From assembly GCA_964575255.1 (NCBI GenBank), contig CAZNPZ010000008.1, forward strand, positions 11,622-75,621: DNA of 64,000 nucleotides, written 5' to 3'. Below, piece after piece: positions 21,901 to 35,044 of this stretch. The DNA is from JAEZHK01 sp964575255. Lineage in GTDB: Bacteria > Bacillota > Clostridia > Christensenellales > Aristaeellaceae. Below the pieces are notes generated by a model. The model saw only the letters and a program-made list of their open reading frames with translations. It had not been told where the DNA came from and made no database searches. Each line of letters starts with the position of its first letter. Position 1 is the stretch's first letter. The position numbers and the translations under genes are program-made.

Positions 21901-24900
21901 CACGTTTGTGAACGTCGGCTTCAGCACAGCCATCGCGACGGCGGACGCCACCAATCAGGCCTACATCTCCGGTACGGATGTCTTGAGCGGCACCGGCGCG
22001 ATCACGATCGGCGCGAACGGCACCAGCCTCGCGACCGCAGGGGTGGAGCAGACTTCCGGCGTCGGCTACGCTTCGTTCGGCGTCACCGTGATCGAAGCGT
22101 ACGCAGACGGCTCCTTCGCGGCCTACCTCGACGCGACCGGCGCTGACATCAACGCGGCCTCCCTGACCATCACCAATAAGTATACCGCAAAGGCCGACGC
22201 GGCGACGACCCAGTCGGCCGGCAGCGTGAGCGCCTCTCTCCTCTCCGGGAAGACGAACAACGCCACGGCCAAGGTGCGGACCATTGCGGACGCATCGGTG
22301 ATTGGCAGCATCATCGCAGATGCGATCAGCGGCGCGGTGACGCTCTCGGGCGCGATGAGCGTAACAGCCACCGGCACGGCGGTCGCGCTGGCCGAAGTGC
22401 AGCAACCGTCGATCTCGCTGTCGGGCATCGCGATCACCGCGAACATCCTGAACGCGGCGCTGGAGTCCTCGCAGACGGCGCGCATCACGGACGTGAACGC
22501 CAAGGCCGGGAGCATCACGGTCACTTCCAACTACAATAAGGACGTGACGGACAGCGCGAACGGCGGCGCGAACGCGACGCTGCGGGGCACCGGCGCGGGC
22601 GCTTCTCTCAGCTTCGTCAGCGGCAGCGCCAACACCGCGACCGCGACGGCAGGCGCGAACAACAAGGCGTCCATCGACGGCGCGAACCTGCTCACCGGCA
22701 CCGGCGCGGTATCGATCCTGGCAAACGGAACCAGCCTCGCGAAGGCTTCCGTGGCTCAGGCGTCGGGCGCTGGGTTCGCAAGCTTCGGCGTCACCCTGAT
22801 CTACGCTTACGCGAACGGCGCGTACGCGGCCACGCTGGACGCGAGCGGTGCGATCGTCCACGCGACTTCGCTGACCATTACGAATACCTACACCGCCAGG
22901 GCCAACGCGGAAACCGTACAGTCCGCGGGCGGCGGTGTGAGCGCCGCGGCGGGCGCGATCAAGACCAACATCGCGACCGCGAGCGTGGGTATCCTCGCGG
23001 ACGCCGGGCTGATTGGCGCCGCGGTCACGGCGGGCGGCCAGACGACACTGGACGGCACTGCGTCGATCAGCGGCTCGGTCAACATCAAGACGAACGGCAC
23101 GGCGTTTGCGACGGCATTGGTTCAGGATCCGCTGCTTGCGCTCTCCGGCATCAACGTCGCCGCCAACGTGCTGACCGCCGAGCTCGCCGGGATCCAGAAC
23201 GCGAAGGTCTGCGATGTGAACCTCGCGTCGGGCGCGCTGAACGTCACCAGCGAGTTCAACAAGAATCAGACGACCGGCGCGAACGCGACGCTACGCGGTC
23301 CGGGCGTAAACGTCACGCTGGTTCAAGTCAACATCAATTCGGCGACCGCAACCGCCAACAACACCGCGAATGCCTCGATCGACGGCGCGAATGTCACCTG
23401 CGGCGCGCTTACCATCGAGACCAGCGCCACTTCCTACGCGAACGCGACCGTGGCGAGCGGCGCGAGCGTAGGGTTCGCAGGCCTCGGCGTGACGGTGATC
23501 AACGCATCCGCAAACGGCAGCTTCGGCGCGTTCATCAAGGATTCCGACGTCGACGCCGGCGGGAACGTGATGGTGCACGTCACCCACACCTCCGACGCCA
23601 CCGCGAAGGCCTCCCAGCCCAGCGGGGGATCAATTGAGATCACCGGCATCACCATCAATGGCAACACGGCCACGGCGACAGCCGGAACAACCGCGAGCGC
23701 ATACATCGAAAGTGGGAACGTCAAGACCACCGGAACGCTTACCGTCAAGATCGACGGTACCGCGCGGGCGGACGCGCAGATCAGCGGCACTTCAATTTCC
23801 ATCAGCGGTGTCAAGATCGGTGTCAACCTCGCGAGCGCGAACGTTACCGCGCAGCTCTTCGCGTACATCAAGCAGGCCGCGATTAAGGCGGACGATGTGT
23901 CGGTGCTTGCGAATTTCAATAAAGCCAGCGCCTCGACGGGTTCCGTGGCGAAGGTTGGCAGCAACGGCACCGGCAGCGGCGTGAGCGCCACGCTGATCGG
24001 CGGCGGCGTGAGCCGCGCGAACGCCTCGATCTCCGCAAACGTTCAGGCGTATGTGCTGGGCGCGAACATGGCAGTGTGCGATCTGAGCGTCAAGACCGAC
24101 GCGAACTCCTACGCCAACGCAGACATCCTCGTTCCTTCCACCAACATCGCGCTGATCAACGCAACGCTGATCGAAACCAGCGCGAACGCAGCCGGAACCT
24201 TTACCTCCAAGGTGGACAGCACCGGCCAGAAGGACGGGGAGACCATCGGCGCGGACAGCCTGGACATCCTGACCACCTACTATGCCACCAGCTTCGCCGC
24301 GACCGGCCCGGCGGGCGGCGTGAACGCGTCCATCGTTGATGCCACCGCCAACAAGGCGACCGCGCAGACCGGCTTGACCGCGTCCGCGCTGCTCGCGGGC
24401 AGCGGTCATGTGGACATCGCGGGCGGCGCGAGCGTCCAGGTGCAGGGCCATGCGACGGCGACGTCCCTGGGCAGGACGCACAGGTTTACCATCTCCGGCA
24501 TCAAGATCGCCGTGAACAAGACCAGCGCGCTCCTCAACCCGACTCTGCGGGCCGAGGTCAAGAACACCGGCTCGATGGAAATCGGCGGAAAACTGACCAT
24601 CAACGCCGTGTTCATCAAGGATTCGGACTACGGCACCGCTTCGGCCACGACCGGCGGCGCGGGCGGCGGCACGAGCATTTCGATCTTCAGCGACAGCACG
24701 AACATTGCGCGCTCCATCACCGCCGTGATGATCTGCGCCGGAATCACGAACGATTTGACACCGCCGGTGGACAGCCTCCTGCACGCAGGCAGTGTGGACA
24801 TTGACGCCGCGGCGGAGACGATATCCACCGCGTCGGCGCTGGCCGCGTATCAGGTGGCCGTTGCCACCATCGGCAACCTTGATGCCACCGCGCTCTCCTA

Positions 24901-27900
24901 CAGCACGGTGGAAGCGTACATCAGGAACGCCGCGGTCAAGGCCGACAACAACGTCGCCGTCGATTCTTCCGCCAATGCCACCGCGAACGCGACCAGCGAT
25001 TCGCCGGGCGGAGTAGGCCTCGTGGTTGCCAGCAAAGCCAAGGCTCGGACGTTCATCGGCACGCCGGACAGTTCCGCACTCAGCAATGATGAAAAGGACG
25101 GCCTTGGTGACCTGACCTGGAACACGGCGCAGACCTCCGCGGCGTACTTCGATGCCGCGACCGTCACCGCTGGCGGCCACATCGGCATCAAAGCCTATAA
25201 CACCGGGTACGCGGAATCCGAGATCAAGAGGGGGACGAGTGTCGGCCTCGCCTCGATCAGCAATTCCGTGATCCCGACCTTCGCGTACTATTCCACCCGC
25301 GCGCAGGTGCTGAACGGCAGCAAGGTCACCGCGACCGGCTCCATCTCGATCACCGCGGAGGATTATACCCGGTCCCGTTCTGTTGCGTCGGGTACGTCCA
25401 TCGGCATCGGCGTCAACGCGAATGTGATGTACGGCATGAACTACCAGAGCGTCTCCAACTGGGTGGATGTCTCGAACTCCATCCTGAAGGCGGCCGAAGC
25501 GATCAACATCCTGGCCACCTCCCGCGCCTGGATGTACGCGGAGACCACGGCGAACGGCGGCGGGCTATTCAGCGGCGATTCGCTGGATGTACGGAACACA
25601 TTAAGCCGTGGGACGACGGTCAACATCAAAGACAACGCCGCCATCGAAGCCGACTACGGCGATATCAACATCAAGGCGGTTTCCGGCACCAGCGATTACA
25701 TCTACGCCAAGGCCACGATCTCTTCCGGCGGCCTGGTCGCCTTCGGCACGGCGCACGCGCACACAACCGTTGGCACCAACGCGACCGTCAACGTCCTGAG
25801 CGGCGCCACGATCACCGATACCTTCAATACCGTCCGGATCTACGCCGACGCATCGATGAAGCAACTGGAGAGCTACGTGTCCGTCAGCGCGTCCGGCCTC
25901 GGCGTGAAACCGCACTCCTACTCGAATACGTCCGTAACCATCCGGCCGCTGATCAACATCGACGGCGACACCGGCAATCGCGTGGGCATCACCGGGCGGT
26001 ATCTGGAATTCCGGACGAACACCAGCAAGATCTACATCAATGACTACACCTACGCAAAAGGCAAGGCGCTGGGCGCCGACATCGAAGCCTTTACGAACCT
26101 GTACACGTCGATCCTGGTCAGAACGTTGATTTACGACGCGGTGCTGAAGGGCTATGACGGGATCATCATGACCGCGTCTTCCGATCCCACCGGCAACAGC
26201 AGGAACGTTTACGGTCACTCCTCCGTCAACCTCCGCGCCATCGGTGACGCGTACTCCAAGGTCGACCTGGATTATGACGACGATACCCGCGTCACCGTGG
26301 GCACCGGCGTGGATGTGTACAGCGCCGACGTCTACATTGCGGCGACCAACCCCGGCTGCAGGGCGGATTACTCGCGCGATACGTCCGGCTTCATCTACAA
26401 GCACAAGGGCGGCAGCCAGAGCATCTCCAGCACGGCCCGAAGCTACATCGACGCCAGCGCCAAGTTCCACCTTGGCGACGCTGCCGCGGGCATCGTGATT
26501 GACATCTCCACCCGCAACGGCGCAACGCTCGTGCGTCAGGTAGGCCTCAAGAACGAGCGGCAGAACTGGGTCGTGAGCGCGGAGAGTGTCGCCTTCGGCG
26601 ACATCGTGAACAACCTGCCGGGTCGCCTGCGCGTCGTGAACTTCGTCGGCGATGTCAACTTCAAGGTGTACAACCAGGAATGGATCCCGTCGTTCACGCT
26701 CACCAACCGCACAGACCTCGACGTGGTTTTGAAAGCCATTACGCTGCACAACATCAGCTTCGTTGGGCCGACCGTGCTCTTACCGCTGCCGAGGAGAACC
26801 AACATCACCACTTCCGACGACACCACGCCGGAGATTACCGTTGAAAGCCGCGGCAGCGGCGATGTGCGGCTGAACGGGCTGATCGCGAACCCCACCGGCT
26901 CCGTGGCCTTCCTCTGGACGGGCGAGGCCACGCACGGCGCGCTCACCAACATCGGGCCTTTGAGCACCACTGGCGGGCTTTCCAACATCGCGCCGGTCTG
27001 GGCGCACACGCTGACCATCACGGACGCCGGAAGCATCGGCACATCGTCCCAGCCTCTATACGCCTTCCTGTTCGGTCTCGGCAGTGAAGACCCGTCGCTT
27101 GCCGCCACGTCGGACGGCGTGCTCTACCTCAATGTGACGCCCGCAATCCTCCAGATGGTGTCGACCCTGCCCGCCAGCAACGCCTATGACACCAGCGCCA
27201 TCGGCTACAAACTGCAGCTGATCCGCGCGCTGGCTGGCGGCGTGAACCAGATTACGCTGAGCGAAGCGCTGAGGATCTATCAGAAGTCCGGCACCTCCGT
27301 CATCGCCATGCCGCAGCCGGGAACACTCATGTACCTGTACGACGCGCTCGTGGGCCTCTCCGGCAGCGTGACGATCCCGAACCGTGAGGCGCTTGACCGC
27401 TACCAGGACAGCTATGATTCCATCAGCGGCGTTCACATCTATCAGCTCCCCAACGGCACCATGATTTACACCGACGAAGAGGGCAGCGTGCTGCGCATCG
27501 TTGAAGGCGGCGTGGACTTCTCCATCGCGGACTACACGTTTACGTTGGATGGTGATGGGGATGTCACCAGGATTAAACTGGCTCAGGGCGTGAGCTTCGA
27601 TGTAACCGCCGGAAAGCTGAGCATCGAGGCAGGCTACAACTTCACGGCGCTGCTCTCCGCGCTGGATGGTTCCTGGATCATGAACCACCTGGGCACCGGA
27701 ACCAACCAGTTCACATTCCTCTACGGGTACGACAGTTCGACTGGCGCGGCGCTGGAATCCGGTCTCAGCCTGTGGAAGACGGTCGGCTCGCTCAACTACT
27801 ACTTCCTGACCAGCGACTATATCAGCGCGGCCAAGATCAACGACGAGTCGCAGGGCGCGTACATGCTCACGTACAACACATCGAGCCATGTGCTGTCCGC

Positions 27901-30900
27901 CTACTTCATTTCGCAGGAAGATGAGCTGAACGGGAATGCAGTTTCGGATTACCTTGTCTATTTCAAGTGGGATAGCGATGACGATGATTATGCAGTATTT
28001 GATATTACCGGGCTGAACGGGTATAACAAGGATGCGCCGCCGTACTACGGCCTGCCGACCTGGTGCGCCCCTCTGAACGGAACGTACATGGTCGACGATG
28101 CCTACAAATACTACGACTACTCGTCGCTTATCCTCCCGTTCTTTGGGCTTTCGAGCGATGTCCGGCTTGCGTACAACCTGACTTCGGGCTCGGTGAGCAT
28201 TCAGTATCTGCTGTTCAATGGCATTTATTACTACTGGAACACGGATCAGACCTGCGCGACGGTTAACGGTACCTATGTCGTGTCTGCCGGGACGTACAAC
28301 GGGGTAACACTTGGCCAGGACTACTTCTTCACGGTGGATACCGGGAAGGAAACCGATTATGAAGAAGTGGTGTCCCACTATGTGGATGGAGATGGAAAGA
28401 ACTGGTATCGTTACAACAATATTGGGCTGGACTCCTATACGCCGTCGATTACCTACGCGATCGCCAAGCCCGCGTCGCTGACCATCGGCTACGCGGAAGG
28501 CGACGATTACCTCCAGATCGGGCTTGACGGCGAGAGCAGCGACACGACCGGCGGCGGGGATGTCACGCTGATCGGCGCGATTTCGGATATTCCGATCAAC
28601 GGCACGACGCTGCCCAACAACCGCCGGAAGAACGGCAAGGGCTACCGGATCACCTCGTCGCTGTACGTGCATGAGGACGGAACCGCCGTGATGTTCAAGA
28701 CGGTTTCCGAGACCGATCACAACATCCTGATGTCCGGAACGGTGGCGGCGTTCGCGGCGACGTTTAACGGAACGGTCTACAATTCCGAAACGCTGAACGC
28801 GTCCAACCTGGTCAACACCCTGCACTCCGCGTCGTTCTTGCCGACGATTGAGATCAAGCAGATCAACGACTCGACCGGAGCCGCGCAGCAGGTCATGTTG
28901 GAGAGCCTGACCGGTGACGATACCGGCAGCGTTGCCACCGACATCCTCGGCCGATACTACGTCAAGAACTCCAGCGGCGTCTGGACGCTGGTTGCCGCAA
29001 ATCTGGTTACGACCAGCACGCGAACCCTCCAGAACGTGGTGATCAACGACGTCACCGGCGAGACCGCGACCTGCATCGAAACCACCGTGCACGTCTCCAC
29101 GTATCTGACCATCGTGACCACGGTGGTCGCGTCGGGCGACGAGGCCGGCCAGATTGTGGACATCGTGTACACGCTGTCCGACGGGACGACGGTCAGCAGG
29201 AACGGCAATGTAGTCGTGCCCAACGCGGCAAGCGGAAAACAGGCGTCCACGCTCGTCGCCGACACGGATTACATGGTGGGCCACATTCAGGGTACCGATG
29301 TGATCATCAAGATGACCGATCCCAAGGGCTCGATCCTGGACGGCAGAACCGACCCGGCGCTGCCCAACATCGTAGCAAACGGCTACCTTGCCTTCATCAC
29401 GCAGTCGTCCGGTTCGGTTGGCACGCACCTCAAACCGCTTGAAATCGTGGTAGACGGCCAGGTGAAGTTCAGGGATCTCTCCGAACCCAACCGGAAGGTG
29501 CTCGCGACCGATACCTACGTGAAGGCGATCAGCGGGAACCTCACATTTGAACCCGGCACACGCGTGGAAGGCGTGACGCTGGAGGCGGAAGCAGTGAACG
29601 GCGGCGTCCACTTCACCGACTTCACGGCAGCGGATTCCTCCAGCAGCAAGCGCTCGACGGTGTCGCTGCGCGCTTTGGCGAACATCACGGGAATCGAGCG
29701 GCTGGATGTGGACAACAGCGCCGTGACGCTGACTGCCCTGGGCAACATTACCATGCCGGTGCTAACCGGCGTGGACAGCGCGGCCATTGTGATGAACGCG
29801 GGCGGAGACATCGCGATCATCGCGGCGAGCGGCCTCAGCGCGAGTCTGAACAACAGCGCCTGGAGCGCCACCGCTCAGAACATCACGCTGGGCACGGTGC
29901 GCGGCGCGGCGGCTTCCGAATTGACGCTGGACGCGGGCGAGAACATCGTAACGGATGATGTGACGCTTGCTGCGAGCACGCTGAACGCGACCGCCGACGG
30001 CNNNNNNNNNNNNNNNNNNNNNNNNNNNNNNNNNNNNNNNNNNNNNNNNNNNNNNNNNNNNNNNNNNNNNNNNNNNNNNNNNNNNNNNNNNNNNNNNNNN
30101 NTCGTGAACGAAAGCGCCGCTTCCGGCATGACGCTGGACGCGGGCGAGAACATCACGACCGGCAACGTGACGCTTGTTGCGAGCACGCTGAACGCGACCG
30201 CGCACGACGGCAGCATTACGCTGGGCGTCGTGATCGAAGGCTCGAAGTCGAACGCGACGCTTGAGGCTGGCGCGAACATCACCGCAGGCAACACCACGCT
30301 GGACAACAGCGAATTGAAGGCCACCGCGCACAGCGGCGACATCGATCTGGGCTATGTATCCCTGACCGGACAGCCGACCGCTTCGGATCATTCGAAGGCC
30401 ACACTGAACGCGGGCGGCGACATCAGCGCGGACTGGATTGCGTTGACGCGCAGTATGCTGGACGCTACGGCGGGCGGCGCGATTGACGCGGACGACATCA
30501 CTGTCGTCACAAGTTCGACGCTGACATTCGACGCGGGCGGCTTCATCCACTTCCCGACGCTGACCGCGATCGCCAGCACCGTCAAGATGGACGCTGATGG
30601 CAAGATCGCATTCAACCTTGCGGATCTTTCAGGCAGCACGGTCTGGATGGCGACGCATGACGATCTGAGCGACGCTACGCCAGGAGATATCACCTTCTCA
30701 ATCATCGAGGGTGTCGACACCGACCTTGACCTGATCGCGGACGGCGGCGGCATCTATACCGATTACGACTGGGGCTACCTGTACCTGCGCGGAAACAGCG
30801 ACATTACCCTGTCCGCGAGGGACGACATCGGCCTGAAGAACCGTCGGCTGATCGTGGACATTCCGGCCGCGATGACGCTCAAGGTGCTGGTGGTCGACAA

Positions 30901-33900
30901 CTACTTTATTGACGCCGTCGAACTTGTCGGCAACAGGTTCCTGCGCGCGCGGCCAGTGCTGGACATCCGCAACGGGCGAGACGAGGGCGGCGCCAGCCGG
31001 ACGGGCGACTATCTGGGCGACGGCGGGTTCGACGAGTTGTACCCGATCCTCGCGGCGCAGACTCCGAAAGAGCTGGCCGCATGGCTCGCGACCAGAACTG
31101 GCAGGGACGATTGGGGCGCCATCCTCACCGAACAGGCGCTCAGCGCGCTGATCCAGACCGGGGACATCGCAAAGAACGCGCTCAAGGCGCTATTGGTAAA
31201 CGGCACCTTCAAGAACAAAGACCTGAACGCGGCGTATGCCGCGGGGCAGTACGACCTGCTGGCTTCGATGCTGAGGACGGTTCTTAACGTCACGCCGCCC
31301 GACCCGACCGTGAAGCCGTCAACGGCGGTCAAGTACGTCGGCGACGCGCAGGCGCTTACATGGCTTGCGGCCGCGATCAAAGCGGGCGTCGCAACCGATC
31401 TTGAAGACATCCTGCACGGCAGCATGACGCTTGACGACCTTACGGCGCTTATGGACGCCGCCTGGACGCAGGCGGACTACGCAGGCCACCTGGACACCGA
31501 GCCGGATGATCCCGACGCCCGCGCGTTCACGATGCACATCGGCGAATCGTTCGGCGAAGGTCATGTCTGGAACGAAGGCGACATTACCATCGTTCAGGAG
31601 CGTGGCAACCTGACGGCTGCGGACATCCATTCCGACCGAGGCGATATCACAATCACCACGCAGGGCGGTAGCATCCTGGGCGCGGATTCCGGTGTGGCCA
31701 ATGTGCGCGGCACCCACATCGTGCTCTCCGCTTCCGGTTCGATCGGAAGCGTGCTCCGCCCCGTGACCACCGAGCAGCAGAACAACCGCCCGACGCTGGT
31801 GGGCAACATCGTCAATCCGCCGCTGGACGAAGACGGCAATCTCACGGTGGATCCGGACGGCGAATACGTGTTCACGTTATCGCAGCAGCCGCTCTTGGAC
31901 GAACTGGGTCAGCCGGTGCTGGACGAACTCCTGCAGCCGGTACTCCAGTGGACGCTCTACGTCAAGGTCGACTACGACTGGCTGCGTGTGGAGTACCTGG
32001 ACGAGGCCACGCGGATGGACGCGACTGCGGGTGGCGACCTGTTCGTAAACGAACTGCACGGCGATATGGGCATCGGCATCCTGAAGGCAGGCGGCGATGT
32101 CGGCCTCAGCGCGCCGGGCAGCATCCTCGACGTGCGCGCGGAGGATGAGACGCAGCCCAACTTAAGCGCCGGCGGCGACGCGAAGTTTACTTCCGAAACC
32201 GGTACAATCGGGCTGAACGACGATTACATCGATGTCGACGTGGACGGCGTGATCACGGCGGAAGCGTACGGAGACATCAACTTCAATGACTTCGACGACC
32301 TGATCCTGATCGCGGACAGCGCGCATGGACAGGTGAACGCCGATGCAGTCAACGACCTGACGCTATCGAACACCGTCGGTAATCTGATCATCGGGCCGAT
32401 CTACGCCGGTGGCGACATCGATATCACCGCGCAGGGCAGCATCCTGCCGGGCGACAGGCTGGGCCGCGATGCGCAGGTGAAGGGCCACAGCATCGCGATG
32501 ACCGCACTGAACGGCACCGTTGGTACCAGGGAAGCGCCGATGGACGTCGATACCGACGCCGACAACGGCGGCACGCTGTCCATCACGGCGGCATCCACGG
32601 TGTACGTGCGAGAGCTGACCGGCGACGTACTGCTCAAGAAACTTCGCTCCTGCGCGAACGCCACGCTGATCGTGCCCGACAACCTCATCGACGCGAACGC
32701 GCCCGTCTGGGACGCGGCCATGCAGCAGTACCTGAAGACCTATCGCGACTACAGCGCGTACACGGTGGCATCGACCTTCGCGCAGGTGCTCAGGGCGTAC
32801 GCGAACGAGATCAAGGCGGTGCTGGATGCGATCAATAAGAAGGTCGACGCCATCGAGACAGCGCTGACCGGCCTCGCCACCACCATGGACGGCCTGCAGG
32901 ATCAGATCGACATCCTGACCGGGGATCCCGCGCAGAAGGCGCTTCTGAAGAAGCTGGAGAAAAAGATGGCCGAGCTTCAAAAGCAGGCGGACGCGCTGAC
33001 CAGGAAGCTCAACACCGCCCTGGCCAAACAGGGTGCGGTGCAGGATGCCTACGACGATGCGGACGCCGACGCGACGGACGCCGAGTACACGGCGGATCTC
33101 CTGTTCTCCGTCGCGAAGACCAGCGCGGCTGAGACGAAGCAGTTGATCGCGGACGCGTTGGGCCACAACACCATCGATGTGGACGGCAACCTGTCCATCG
33201 TGGCGGGCGGCAGCGTCGGAGAAACCGGGCATGCGGTTTCGATGCTCGTCGACGGCGTCGTGACCATCGACCAGGGCGACAACCCGTCGGACGAACTAGC
33301 CATCGCCAGCGGTGGAGACATCACGCTGTCCGGGATTGACGCCAGCGGCAACGTGACCATCATCGCGCTTGGCAACATCCGGATGCAACCCGGCAAGATC
33401 CTGAAGGCGCAGGTGGCGACACTGGTCGCGCTGGGGAACCCGCCGACAATGCCCGGCGTCGTGACGCTGGGGTCTGCCGCACCAACACCCCTTGCCGGTG
33501 ACGTCGGCGCGAAGAAGAACCCGATTACCGTCATGGTCGATGAACTCACCGCCGCGGGCAACAACGTATACATCCGCAGCCTGAAGCCGCTGACCATTGA
33601 TGCGATCATCGCGGCCAATCTTGCAAGCATCGTGGCGGACGGGAACGTCCGGGGTGTTGAGCGGGCGGACGGCGACGACAACGCGCACATCACCGCGGGT
33701 ACGGTGGTGCTGGACGCGGACGGCGGCATCGGCACGAAGTCCAATCCGCTCATCATCAACGTGGACGCACTGAAGCTGACCGGCAGCAATGTGACGCTCA
33801 GCAGCATCTCGGATATGCTGGAAGTCAGCGAACTGAGCGGCAACCGAGTGACCATCTACGCGCTGGGCAACCTCCTGGGCGGCATCCTGTACGCCGACAG

Positions 33901-34720
33901 ACTCAAGATCGACGCTTATGGGTCGGTTTGGATGAAGTACGATCCGCTGCTTATCTGGGTGCCCGGCACTGTGGACATCGGTTCCGTATTCGGCCACGTG
34001 CACTATCTCAACCTGTACAGGACTTCTTCAGCGGCGGTTACGACCCATGCGGTCAGCAAGCTGTGCATTCTGCAGCTTCCTCTGACCGCGGTGGTGAATG
34101 GGCAGAGCGTGAGCCTGACGCTGATGATCGCGGCGGTTCCCGGCGCGGCCGGAAGTTACTCGTTCCTCGGCGCGTGGCTGACGGCGGATCAGAAAGTGGA
34201 AACCCTGATTTCGATCCTGAAACTTGCCAAAGCGCAGGGACTCGGCGGCGTGACCGGCATCCGCGCGGCGGCGACGCCGGAACTTATGGAGGCGATGCGG
34301 CAGGCATTCCCCGACGATGCGATCGCGGATGATATCCTGATATGGATCCTGAACGAATCGATGGGCGTCGCCGCCGAGGATCTGGAGGCGCTCATGGCGG
34401 ATCTTCAGAAGATCCTGACGGCAGTGGACGAACCGGCGGCCCTCAAGGAGATCGATCGCTTCGCGGACAAGTGGGAAGGGAAGTACCCCAGCCTCGCGTC
34501 GTATCTCAATACTGGGTGGACGGACAAAGCCGAGTTCTTTAAAGAAGCCATGTCGGTCAGGGAGACGGCGTACAACCTGGAAAGCATTTCCAGATTCGTG
34601 AAGAGCATGCAGTCGGTCGTTGCACGCGAGGGTGGGTTCTCCACAGAAGACAACCTGCTGGAGGCCCTGGCGCCTGTCTTGAAGATGGGCGTTCATCCCG
34701 CACTTGGGCAGAGGGCGTAA
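6984..34720 (+). CDS. Giant secreted beta-repeat protein (>9,100 aa), interrupted by three assembly gaps
   Basis: One gene of about 27.7 kb. ATG 6984 follows a strong GGAGGG site and opens a signal peptide (KRRRYWKK, then a hydrophobic stretch to VASA). Order by base position: Ser/Gly/Asp-rich to 7425; acidic repeat 7425-8330; short beta-helix-like part; RTX-like GGxGxD motifs about 8990-9630; beta repeats of the GVGAGVAVAV/ASVGDGAKL type about 10450-26650, with acidic linkers near 12.2-12.4 and 17.75-18.1 kb, an alpha-helical insert at 12.72-13.19 kb and super-repeats of about 700 bp at 19.73-25.1 kb; a Tyr-rich insert near 27.5-28.5 kb; FHA-like GSIG repeats 29.5-33.9 kb with a coiled coil at 32.79-33.13 kb; a helical C-terminus. 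The frame changes across the first two N runs, as expected if they are placeholders. The style recalls LktA-like filamentous adhesins. No LPXTG, SLH or autotransporter domain is visible. Confidence 0.88.
7651..7750. other. Assembly gap (100 N)
   Basis: A run of exactly 100 N inside the 45-bp repeat array. The coding frame on the two sides differs, so the real missing length is not 100 modulo 3. Confidence 0.99.
8057..8156. other. Assembly gap (100 N)
   Basis: A second run of exactly 100 N, again in the acidic repeat array, with a change of apparent reading frame across it. Confidence 0.99.
19730..25150 (+). repeat. Super-repeats of about 700 bp within the giant gene
   Basis: A landmark segment of the type VTSNYNK starts at about 19730, 20402, 21143, 21812, 22514, 23237, 23897 and 24593, giving unit lengths of about 660-740 bp. 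Each unit also carries a run like VSATGTAVALAEV, an ANVL segment, an LRGTG segment in the central copies, an ANGTSLA segment and a YTAKA..TTQSAG segment. The copies at 21812 and 22514 are most alike. Divergence shows these are old duplications. Confidence 0.8.
30002..30101. other. Assembly gap (100 N)
   Basis: A third run of exactly 100 N. Similar segments (TLDAGENI, LVASTLNATA) lie on both sides, so a short tandem repeat probably defeated assembly here too. The same frame is coding on both sides. Confidence 0.99.
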
Positions 34721-34740
34721 CCAATCGGTTGGACGAAGGC

Positions 34741-34773
34741 AAAAAGGCAGCCCGCGTTGTCGGTCTGCCTTTT
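34741..34773 (+). terminator. Terminator of the giant gene
   Basis: AAAAGGCAG pairs with CTGCCTTTT, 20 bp after the stop codon and ending in a T-run. The remaining space to the RNase Z gene (to 35044) holds no clear gene; it has short recurring GAAGTC and AAATCTGA words near 34905-34970 but no feature I can name. Confidence 0.85.
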
Positions 34774-35044
34774 GCGTTAATACAGTCCAAATTACGAATT
34801 CATCGTCGCGCCGGGTCTTGCTTAGCCTATTTCAAATCGTGTCACCGCAAATTGGGCGATTTATGAAAAAACAGATGGATGGACATGAAAAACCCTTCAT
34901 CGTCTGAAGAAGTCGGAAATCGTCATTGTACAGAAATCTGACGAAGTCAGGATCATGGAAATCTGAGCTTAACGGTTACACGGAAACCGGTTTTACGCAT
35001 CAGTGATTCATGATCAGGGTATCTTGAAACGGGGGAGGGACGGG

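Noticed and set aside
27056..29611. Minus-strand frame of 851 codons
   Set aside because: Again antisense to the giant gene; the composition is that of a complementary-strand shadow and no start signal is visible.
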